NCBI RefSeq assembly: GCF_030824455.1
Contig: NZ_JAVBXR010000010.1
Location: forward strand, 1 to 64,000
Length of the DNA: 64,000 nt
Reading direction: 5' to 3'
Source: Desulfobulbus sp.
Lineage (GTDB): Bacteria; Desulfobacterota; Desulfobulbia; Desulfobulbales; Desulfobulbaceae
Made by a program: the position numbers and the translations under genes. Under the pieces are notes generated by a model. It had not been told where the DNA came from. It made no database searches and worked only from the letters and a program-made list of their open reading frames with translations. Positions 56,488 to 64,000 of this stretch are shown piece after piece. How positions within the stretch are numbered: the stretch's first letter is position 1; every line of letters starts with the position of its first letter.

Positions 56488-56940
56488 ATGACCCCATCAT
56501 CCCCCCAGGACAGCCGCGTCGAACTGGCCACCTTTCAGGTGGGCGAGGCCCTCTGCGGCATGGAGATCCGCCAGATCCAGGAGATCAACAAGCTCAGCCA
56601 ACTCACCCGGGCGCCGCAGGCGCCGGCCGACGTGCTTGGCATCCTCAACCTGCGGGGCCAGATCGTCACCGTGCTCGACCTGGCCCGACGACTGGGGCTG
56701 GGCTCCACCGAGCCGGATTCTCAGTGCCGGGTGATTATCGTCAACAGCGCCGGCGGCAAGGTCGGCATCTTGGTGCACCGGATCAGCGACGTGGTCAGCG
56801 TCGATTTCCGCGAACAAGAGCCCCCGCCCGCCAACATGCGAGGCATCCAGGGGCGTTTCTTCACCGGGGTCTGCAAACGAGAACATCGCCTCATCGGCCT
56901 GCTCGACATCGACAAGGTCCTTAGTCTCGATGACAACTGA
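56488..56940 (+). CDS. cheW: Chemotaxis coupling protein CheW
   Basis: This 150-residue CheW fold bridges CheA and receptors. Blocks are LATFQVGEALCGMEI, then ILNLRGQIVTVLDLARRLGL and VGILVHRISDVVSV, with a last strand LIGLLDIDKVLS. I prefer ATG 56488, which has AAGGAGCCCGC in front, to ATG 56464, which overlaps the cheA stop by one base but has no Shine-Dalgarno. Operon partner of the CheA hybrid and the receptor at 57214. Confidence 0.92.
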   Translation: MTPSSPQDSRVELATFQVGEALCGMEIRQIQEINKLSQLTRAPQAPADVLGILNLRGQIVTVLDLARRLGLGSTEPDSQCRVIIVNSAGGKVGILVHRISDVVSVDFREQEPPPANMRGIQGRFFTGVCKREHRLIGLLDIDKVLSLDDN

Positions 56941-57213
56941 CCCGCGTGGCCAAGCCAGATTGGCCGGCCACAACCAACCGTGAAAGGTTGGCACTTCGGC
57001 ATGGCGCCCTTACCGGAGCCACCACGTGTATCTGCAGAAAAACAGCCCGCGCCAATGACGGGACTGCGGGGGTTGGAGCATCAATACCACACGCGCCAAC
57101 CCATTGGGCGGCTGTCAACTCAGAGGAGAAAGGGGTTCGCCCTTTTTATTGATGAAGACGGGATCGGGGTCATCACGAGGCCGCACCCGAAATACTTGCA
57201 AAGGAGTGTAACA

Positions 57214-58884
57214 GTGTTAAACAATTTGAAGATCGGAACGCGGCTGAGCTGCGGCTTTGGCATTCTGCTGGTGTTGATGGTGCTGGTGGGCGGTTATGGT
57301 ATCAAAAAAATCCACGACTTGAACGATGATATCCATATATTGGTCAACGATCGGCTGGTCAAGGTCGAGCAGGCCAACCATTTGATCGACAACGTCAATA
57401 TCGTAGCCCGGGCGTCGCGCAATCTCCTGCTCATCGACAATGACAAGAATCTTACGGCCATGGAGTTCCAACGGATTGCCGAGGCACGCAAGATTGCGAG
57501 CGACATCCTGGAGGAACTCGATAAAACGGTGAAGCAGGGACAAGGGCGGGTCTTGTTGACGAAGATGATCACCGACATCCGGCCGATCTTCTCCCGCCAC
57601 CTCGAGACCTTGCTCGACCTGATCAAAAAAGATCGCCTCCAGGAGGCCAAGACCCTGCTGATGGGCGATTTCCGCCTGATCCAAGGCGAATATTTCAAGG
57701 CCTTGAATGAATTCAACGAATATGAGTCCGAAAAAGCCCAACAGGCTGGCCAAGAAGCCGAGCGCGGCGCCTCCACAGCGACCCGGGTCATTTCCCTGTG
57801 CCTGGCCGCTGCCGTAGGTTTCAGCGTATTGATCGCCTTCCTGCTTGTTCGGTCGATCACCGTGCCGATACGCAAAGCCGCAGCCCTGGCCGAGATCATG
57901 GCCCAGGGGGATTTCACCAACACTATGGTCACCGACCAGAAGGACGAAATCGGTCAAATGGCCAACTCGGTCAATAGCATGGCCACCCAGGTGGCCGGAA
58001 TGATCCGCAACATCATCGCCGGTGTTGACCAGCTGGGCGCCGCCTCCAACGACATGGCGGCGGTGTCTCGCCAACTGTCTTCCGCCGCCAAGGACACCTC
58101 CGACAAGGCCGCTACCGTGGCCGCCGCCACCGAGGAGATGAGCACCAACATGCAGTCGGTCTCGGCCGCCATGGAGCAGTCGACCAGCAACGTCAACATG
58201 GTGGCCTCTTCCACCGAGGAGATGACCTCTACCGTGGGAGAGATCGCCCAAAGCGCAGAAAAGGCGCGTGCCATCAGCGAGGGCGCAGTCACGCAATCGC
58301 GGCTCACCTCGGACAAGATGACTGCCTTGGGCGAGGCGGCCCGCAAGATCGGTAGGGTGACCGAAACCATTACCGAGATTTCCGAGCAGACCAACCTGCT
58401 GGCTTTGAACGCCACCATCGAGGCGGCCCGGGCCGGCGAGGCGGGCAAGGGCTTTGCGGTGGTGGCCAACGAGATCAAGGAACTGGCCCGTCAGACTGCC
58501 GCGGCCACGGTAGACATCAAGAACCAGATCGGTGATATGCAGACCACCACCTCCACCACGGTGGCAGACATCGAGAAGATCTCCACCATTATTGTCGAGA
58601 TCAATCATGTGATCAACGGCATCGCCACGGCGGTAGAAGAGCAGTCCGCAGCCACCGGCGAAATTGCCGGCAACATTGCCCAGGCTTCCCAAGGCATTGC
58701 CGAGGTCAACGAAAACGTGGCCCAGAGCACGGTGGTCATTACCGATATCACCCGCGACATCGCCAGCATTAACCAGCAATCGTCCCAGGTGGGCGACGGC
58801 AGCGGCCAGGTGCAAAACAGTGCCCAGGGACTGGCCCAATTGGCCGCCCATTTGGAACAACTGGTCAAGCAGTTCAAGGTGTAA
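57214..58884 (+). CDS. Methyl-accepting chemotaxis protein of the CheA operon
   Basis: This 556-residue receptor starts at a GTG with AAGGAG upstream. N-terminal helix (~8-30), a four-helix-bundle sensor (4[25 protein letters not shown]), second helix (~190-212, [19 protein letters not shown]), HAMP and signalling domain with tip [20 protein letters not shown]. Being the third gene of cheA-cheW-mcp, it is the likely dedicated input of this pathway. The frame is open 78 codons further upstream without sensible content. Confidence 0.92.
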   Translation: MLNNLKIGTRLSCGFGILLVLMVLVGGYGIKKIHDLNDDIHILVNDRLVKVEQANHLIDNVNIVARASRNLLLIDNDKNLTAMEFQRIAEARKIASDILEELDKTVKQGQGRVLLTKMITDIRPIFSRHLETLLDLIKKDRLQEAKTLLMGDFRLIQGEYFKALNEFNEYESEKAQQAGQEAERGASTATRVISLCLAAAVGFSVLIAFLLVRSITVPIRKAAALAEIMAQGDFTNTMVTDQKDEIGQMANSVNSMATQVAGMIRNIIAGVDQLGAASNDMAAVSRQLSSAAKDTSDKAATVAAATEEMSTNMQSVSAAMEQSTSNVNMVASSTEEMTSTVGEIAQSAEKARAISEGAVTQSRLTSDKMTALGEAARKIGRVTETITEISEQTNLLALNATIEAARAGEAGKGFAVVANEIKELARQTAAATVDIKNQIGDMQTTTSTTVADIEKISTIIVEINHVINGIATAVEEQSAATGEIAGNIAQASQGIAEVNENVAQSTVVITDITRDIASINQQSSQVGDGSGQVQNSAQGLAQLAAHLEQLVKQFKV

Positions 58885-59184
58885 GCAAAAGGCGGCAGGC
58901 CCCTGGGGGACAGCCAAGCGGTTGTTTTCCTGGGGGGCTGCATTACATTTGTCAACGACCAAGACTTTCATCGATATTGTTCTGCAAAGCATTGTGGACG
59001 CTCCACCGGTGAGCGATGGCGTTACTGAATATGGTGGTCGAGATCACCCAGATCAAAACCGAATACCCCCATGCCCCCAAACCAACCTCTGTTGGGTTGA
59101 GACAGCGGTTTTTACCAACAGCGATTGATACAGCTAAATTTCCGGGCCCGTGCAAAACACACCCTCCTATTTTCATGACGAGCC
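58885..59184. other. 300-bp intergenic stretch before the PAS kinase
   Basis: No gene on the plus strand. A minus-strand frame (58952-59197) has some hydrophobic content but no recognisable family. I see no promoter that I would defend. Confidence 0.35.
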
Positions 59185-62100
59185 ATGATGCAAACAATCC
59201 CGCCCTTTGACCAGTTGCTTCCCATCCACAGGCTGCAATCGGCTCTGCGCCGGTTCAGCGCCTCCATCGAAATGGGATGTTGTCTCATCGATCCACATGG
59301 GGAGGTTGTTTTTGAGGCGGATTGGTCCTGTCGGTACGGCATTCAGGGGGCAACCTGCTCCGTCCATTCGTTTCGGAACTGCTTGGCAGCCAACCCATTT
59401 CTGGAACCCCAGCCTTCTTCGTGGGAAAAAACCACGCTCCATACCTGCGACAATGGCTTGAGTGCCATCGGCGCCCCTATCATGATCGACAACATCCATC
59501 TGGGGAGCATTTTTATCGGCATGTTTTCTCGATGTGCCGCAAGTACCGGGTCATGTGCGGAAGGCGAGGGGGACCGCCAAGAGACCGCGATTGGCGATAT
59601 CAGCGGCCCGGCCACGCCTCCGGTTATGACCGATGAGGCCCTGGCCGGGTTGACCGATCGGTTGGAAATCATGGTTGAGCTGCTGGCGGAGATGGGACGT
59701 CTGACTCTCCTAGAGCGACAGACCGCCCAAAAGCTGCACAAGAGCGAGCAGCGGTATCAGCACTTGCTCGATTCCTTCCCCGTGGTGGTCTATGAAATTG
59801 ATCGTGATGGCCGCATGGTGTCGGCGAATAAAACCGCCCTGCACCATTTTAATCGCACTGCGGCGGAGCTTGACCAGGGTATCGATTTTTTTTCCCTGGC
59901 GCCGCCGCAGTTGCACCCCAAGATCAAGCAACGTCTGCAACTGATGTTCAAGGGCCAGCAACTGGAACCAACGGAGTATCCCTTGATCGGCAAGGAAGGA
60001 TCCAGGGGCGCAGCTTTGGTCTACTCCCAGCCGATTTCAGTGGATGACGAGGTTGTCGGTGTCCGGAGCGTCTATATTGACATATCCGAACGAAAGGCCA
60101 TCGAAGAGCGACTCCTGTCCAGCGAACAGCGCTATCGGGCGTTGTTTGAAAGCGCCAGCGATGCCATTCTCCTCTTGGCCGGAGGCGTGGTCATCGAATG
60201 CAATGATGAGGCCCTGCGCCTGTTTCAGCGATCAAGGCAGGATGTGCTCGGCGCGGGGTTTGCGGCCTTGTCGCCCCCCACGCAAGGGGACGGCCACCCC
60301 TCGGTTGCACGTACCGAACAATGGCTTACCGCCGCCAAGCAGCAGAGTCGCCAACAATTTGATTGGGACATTCTTCTCCCCGATGGCAGTATCCGGGAAA
60401 CCGAGGTTTCTTTAAGTGGGTTCGATCTGGCGGGTGCGCCCCATCTGCTCGTCCTGCTGCGCGATATGACCGAACGCAACCAAAACAGACGCGCCCTGGA
60501 AGAGCGAGAATCGGCCTGGCGGGCTATTTTTGAACACGCCCCCTATGGCATTGTCATCAACCGTCTCGGTGATGGGGTGTATCTGGACGCTAATCCGGCG
60601 TACGAACAAATGAGCGGCGGCAGAAAGCGTGACGATATTCTGGGTAAAACGCCTGAAGACTTTCTTCCCCCTGCCCAACTCAAAAAAAGCCGGGAGGCGA
60701 GGACGCAGCTGCTGGCAACGGGAAGTCTCCACAACCAGGAGGCCTTAGGTAGCACAATCGATGGAACCCAACGCCACATCCTCTATTCTTCCGCTGTATT
60801 TCAAGCAGGCGGCGAACCTTGCGTGATCAGCATGTTCATCGACATCACGGCCCGAAAACAGATGGAAGAACAGTTGCGGCACCACGAAAATGTGTTGAGC
60901 AGCCTCTTTCAGGCGGTGCCGGTGGGGTTGGTCATCCTCAAAGATCGCTGCTTCCAGGTGGTCAACGACCAAATCACCACCATCACCGGGTATACCGTGG
61001 CTGATCTACTCAACCAATCTTCTCGTACTCTGTACGAAACCGAGGAGGAATTTGTCCGGGTGGGCCGAGCTCTCTACGATACGCTTTGGGAGCGGGGCAA
61101 CAGTTATGTTGAAACCAAATTCAAGCGGCAAGACGGTATACTACGCCACGTCTCTCTGTTTGCCGCTCCGCTCGATCGCAGCAATCCCGCAGTCGGGGCC
61201 GCAGTGGCCATCCAGGATATCAGCGAACGGGTGGCCATGCTGCAATCGCTGCAGGACAGCGAACAGCGATTTCGTCAAACCGCCGAGCTGAGCGGCCAAT
61301 TGATCTACGATTACGATGTGGCTTCCGGATCCATCTTGTGGTCCGGCCGGATCAAGGAGATCACCGGCTATTCAGCGGAAGCGTTTAACAGTCATGGGTT
61401 TACTGGCTGGGTTGACCGCATTCATCCCGATGACCGAGCCACGACCCTTGGCCTGATAGAGGTCGCCCGCCGTGATCGGTCACTGTATTCAGCCACCTAT
61501 CGATTCCGCAAGGCGGACCAGACCTATTATGATGTCTACGAAGAGGGCGCCTATCTTTACGATGAGCTGGGCAAGTCGGTTCGCATGTTGGGCACGTTGA
61601 AGGATGTCACCGCCCAAAAACTTGCGGAAGAGGCATTGCGACAAAGCGAGGCACGGTTGGCTCACGCCTTTTCCGCCACCACCGACGCGATCTGGGAGTG
61701 GTATCCCAAGGCCTCGCGTACCTATTACAGCCCCCGCTGGTACGAAATGCTTGGATACGACGATAGGGAACTGCCCATGACCGCCGATAGCTGGGCCGAG
61801 CTCTGTCATCCCGAAGACTATCCGGCTGCGGTCGAAGCCCTCAGGCAGTTGATGTCCTCGCCGGACAATGCTCAAAAGGTGGTTGAATATCGGATGCGCC
61901 ACCGCGATGGCCATTGGCGGTGGATAGTCAGTCGGGGCAAGGTTGTGGAACGGGATCAAGACGGAGCCCCTCTCCTGGTCACCGGTATCAATACCGACAT
62001 TACCAATCGTAAATTGGCTGAGTTCGCGCTTATGGAGAGCGAAAGGCGCTACCGAACCCTGTTTGAATCAGGCAGCGACGCTATTTTTATCCTCAAGGAG

Positions 62101-63966
62101 GATGTGGTTGTTGATTGCAACATCAAGACCCTGGAGATGTTCAGGGGGAGTCGCGATCAGTTCGTTGGCATGTCGCCGCAATTCTTTTCACCGAGGCTCC
62201 AGCCGGACGGACGTACCTTTGCCGAACACGGCATGGGCTACATCCACGAGGCGCTGCAGGGCCGTCCCCAACAATTTGAATGGGTACACCTCCGGCTCGA
62301 TGGCGCCCTGTTCCATTCCGATATGCGCATGAGCGCCGTTGACCTCACGGGCGAGACCTGCCTGCAGTGCATTGTCCGCGACATTACCGAATGGAAGCAA
62401 ACGGAATCTGCCCTGCGTGAAAGCGAATTCCGGTTCCGTTCTTTTTTCAACACCAACCCTGACGGTATCCTGCTCGTTAACTTTCACGGGACGATTTTGG
62501 ATGTCAACCGGGCATTCTTGCGGGAAAGTGGCTACTGCCATGAGGAAATGGTCCAGCAACACTTCAGGGAGTTCGTGCCTTCCGAGGATCAGGCCCGGAT
62601 CGTCGAGGCCATCCTCGCCTTCAAGTCGGGAATTGCCCAGGATCAGCCGATCCGGTTTTCATACACGACAAAGGACGGCGCCCTCGTGCCGGTGATGGCC
62701 AAGGGCTGGCTGGTGGTCGACGAGCAAAGCAACCCGATTTACATAGGGGTTTTTATCCACAACTTGAGCAAGGAACTGGCCCTGGCCGAAGAAAAGGCCG
62801 CTCTCGAAAAACAGGTGATCCATGCCCAGAGGAGCGAGGCCATCGGGACGCTGGCCGGTGGAATTGCCCATGATTTCAACAATATTTTAGGTGGGATCAT
62901 CGGCTACACCGAGTTGGCGCTCTATCGGGCCGATTCGGCCATGGATGCAAAAATTCGCGACAACCTGCAAAGGGTGCTGGAGGGCGGCAACCGGGCAAAA
63001 AACCTGGTCCAGCAGATCCTGCGCTTCAGCCGCCACACCGCCACGGTCATGGAACCGTTCGACCTTGTGCCGGTGATTGAAGAATCCATCCAATTGCTGA
63101 GTTCGACCTTGCCGAGCACGATCACCATCCGGCAGCAAATGGCGCAGGTGTCAGGCCGTATTCTTGGTGATTCCACCCAGATGCATCAGGTGGTGATGAA
63201 TCTGGCCACCAATGCCCTCCATGCAATGGGGGAGAAGGGCGGTCAATTGACCATAGCCCTGGATAAAATATTCCTTGATGAACCTCGCCAGTTCCTGTCC
63301 ATGGCCATCCCAGCGGGGGAGTATATCCAACTTCAGGTGATCGATACAGGTTGCGGCATGTCCCCGGCGGTACTGGAACGAATCTTCGAGCCCTATTTCA
63401 CCACAAAGAACGTCAACGAGGGCACCGGGTTGGGCATGGCGGTGGTCTTGGGTATCATCAAGAGCCATCAGGGCCTGATTGAGATTGAATCCGCAATCGG
63501 TACGGGGACGCGGTTCGATATCTATCTGCCGCTCACCCAAGAAAACGCGGCCCCTAATGGCGGCATTTTGCCGCCGCTCCCCATGGGAAGGGGCGAACGT
63601 GTGCTGCTGGTCGATGACGAACCCTTTTTCCTGGAAGTTATTCAAGAAAGTTTGCAACTGCTTGGTTACCATGTCACTGCCAGCCTGAGCAGCACCAATG
63701 TCTTGCAAATGTTTGCCGCCGCGCCTCATAACTATGACCTGCTGATTACCGATCAAACCATGCCCGAGATGACCGGCGTGCAACTTGTCCGGGAAGTGAG
63801 ACAAATCGACAAAGATCTGCCGATCATTCTCTGCACCGGGTACAGTGAAATCGTCAGTAAGCAGTCTGCAGCATACCATGGCATCCATCAATTTCTCATG
63901 AAACCCGTCAACACCAGCGACTTGGCTCAGGCTGTGGCCGCAGCGCTGCACAGTAGAACTTGTTGA
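59185..63966 (+). CDS. PocR/multi-PAS hybrid histidine kinase
   Basis: At 1593 residues this is the largest protein here. An N-terminal PocR-type sensor (IEMGCCLIDPHGEVVF, CSVHSFRNC, TCDNGLSAIGAPIMIDNIH) with conserved cysteines is followed by about eight PAS domains (from ~195 to ~1195, each opening with an EQRYR/ESERRYRTLFE-type helix), HisKA (SEAIGTLAGGIAHDFNNILG), HATPase (IFEPYFTTKNVNEGTGLGM) and a C-terminal receiver with Asp at ~1523 (LLITDQTMPEMTG). No membrane helix, so it is cytosolic. The start MMQTIPP has only a weak Shine-Dalgarno. The gene ends 34 bases before the window edge. Confidence 0.93.
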   Translation: MMQTIPPFDQLLPIHRLQSALRRFSASIEMGCCLIDPHGEVVFEADWSCRYGIQGATCSVHSFRNCLAANPFLEPQPSSWEKTTLHTCDNGLSAIGAPIMIDNIHLGSIFIGMFSRCAASTGSCAEGEGDRQETAIGDISGPATPPVMTDEALAGLTDRLEIMVELLAEMGRLTLLERQTAQKLHKSEQRYQHLLDSFPVVVYEIDRDGRMVSANKTALHHFNRTAAELDQGIDFFSLAPPQLHPKIKQRLQLMFKGQQLEPTEYPLIGKEGSRGAALVYSQPISVDDEVVGVRSVYIDISERKAIEERLLSSEQRYRALFESASDAILLLAGGVVIECNDEALRLFQRSRQDVLGAGFAALSPPTQGDGHPSVARTEQWLTAAKQQSRQQFDWDILLPDGSIRETEVSLSGFDLAGAPHLLVLLRDMTERNQNRRALEERESAWRAIFEHAPYGIVINRLGDGVYLDANPAYEQMSGGRKRDDILGKTPEDFLPPAQLKKSREARTQLLATGSLHNQEALGSTIDGTQRHILYSSAVFQAGGEPCVISMFIDITARKQMEEQLRHHENVLSSLFQAVPVGLVILKDRCFQVVNDQITTITGYTVADLLNQSSRTLYETEEEFVRVGRALYDTLWERGNSYVETKFKRQDGILRHVSLFAAPLDRSNPAVGAAVAIQDISERVAMLQSLQDSEQRFRQTAELSGQLIYDYDVASGSILWSGRIKEITGYSAEAFNSHGFTGWVDRIHPDDRATTLGLIEVARRDRSLYSATYRFRKADQTYYDVYEEGAYLYDELGKSVRMLGTLKDVTAQKLAEEALRQSEARLAHAFSATTDAIWEWYPKASRTYYSPRWYEMLGYDDRELPMTADSWAELCHPEDYPAAVEALRQLMSSPDNAQKVVEYRMRHRDGHWRWIVSRGKVVERDQDGAPLLVTGINTDITNRKLAEFALMESERRYRTLFESGSDAIFILKEDVVVDCNIKTLEMFRGSRDQFVGMSPQFFSPRLQPDGRTFAEHGMGYIHEALQGRPQQFEWVHLRLDGALFHSDMRMSAVDLTGETCLQCIVRDITEWKQTESALRESEFRFRSFFNTNPDGILLVNFHGTILDVNRAFLRESGYCHEEMVQQHFREFVPSEDQARIVEAILAFKSGIAQDQPIRFSYTTKDGALVPVMAKGWLVVDEQSNPIYIGVFIHNLSKELALAEEKAALEKQVIHAQRSEAIGTLAGGIAHDFNNILGGIIGYTELALYRADSAMDAKIRDNLQRVLEGGNRAKNLVQQILRFSRHTATVMEPFDLVPVIEESIQLLSSTLPSTITIRQQMAQVSGRILGDSTQMHQVVMNLATNALHAMGEKGGQLTIALDKIFLDEPRQFLSMAIPAGEYIQLQVIDTGCGMSPAVLERIFEPYFTTKNVNEGTGLGMAVVLGIIKSHQGLIEIESAIGTGTRFDIYLPLTQENAAPNGGILPPLPMGRGERVLLVDDEPFFLEVIQESLQLLGYHVTASLSSTNVLQMFAAAPHNYDLLITDQTMPEMTGVQLVREVRQIDKDLPIILCTGYSEIVSKQSAAYHGIHQFLMKPVNTSDLAQAVAAALHSRTC

Positions 63967-64000
63967 ACATGTGATCTTGTGCAGACAGGCGCCATTCGTT

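Overview
The window reads as a chromosomal piece of a Gram-negative, probably anaerobic bacterium of the former Deltaproteobacteria (Desulfobacterota; Desulfobulbales is my best guess, moderate confidence). The reasons are moderately high GC, a very large load of sensor kinases, NtrC-type regulators and chemoreceptors, a selenocysteine-containing peroxiredoxin, lipoproteins and outer-membrane proteins, and TauE/USP stress genes. I saw no rRNA, tRNA, prophage or complete insertion sequence.

Layout. 1-11562 is a complete type I-C CRISPR-Cas locus on the minus strand: WYL regulator, cas3, cas5c, cas8c, cas7c, a RhuM/Fic gene, cas4, cas1, cas2, leader and an array of 22 full 32-bp repeats. A solitary repeat with compensatory stem changes lies between cas3 and cas5c, behind its own promoter-like sequence. 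11563-14798 is gene-poor and of mixed composition: a Cys-rich small protein, a palindromic repeat, a small hypothetical gene and a strikingly AT-rich solute-binding gene, bracketed by two direct copies of a 76-bp element. 14799-18907 is a ybhF-S-R-like ABC exporter. 19152-21956 is a histidine kinase/NtrC-type regulator pair. It converges on a Lon protease with a receiver domain inserted in front of its AAA+ module. 24518-27627 is a USP/TauE/USP operon behind a near-consensus sigma-54 promoter with two upstream palindromes.

28685-32222 holds a tiny Lys-rich protein, an RhlB-like helicase, and an overlapping cassette of DtxR-type regulator, alpha/beta hydrolase and dCMP deaminase. A divergent outer-membrane barrel gene follows. 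33880-45604 carries two chemoreceptors, a hybrid kinase with a periplasmic binding-protein sensor, an OmpA-like protein, a FlgO-type lipoprotein pair, a fluoride channel, and a truncated ZorA-like fragment running into a GNAT gene. 45760-51813 is metabolic and redox: old yellow enzyme, DgkA, Sec-peroxiredoxin, a membrane protein with a beta-rich tail, and a gnd-zwf-cyclase operon. 51939-63966 is signalling: a sigma-54 activator with a terminator behind it, a CheA hybrid, CheW, a chemoreceptor, and a 1593-residue PocR/multi-PAS hybrid kinase.

The most interesting items are the solitary covarying CRISPR repeat in the cas operon, the receiver-Lon fusion, the RhuM/Fic gene embedded among the cas genes, and the selenocysteine peroxiredoxin that conventional gene calling would split at an in-frame TGA.
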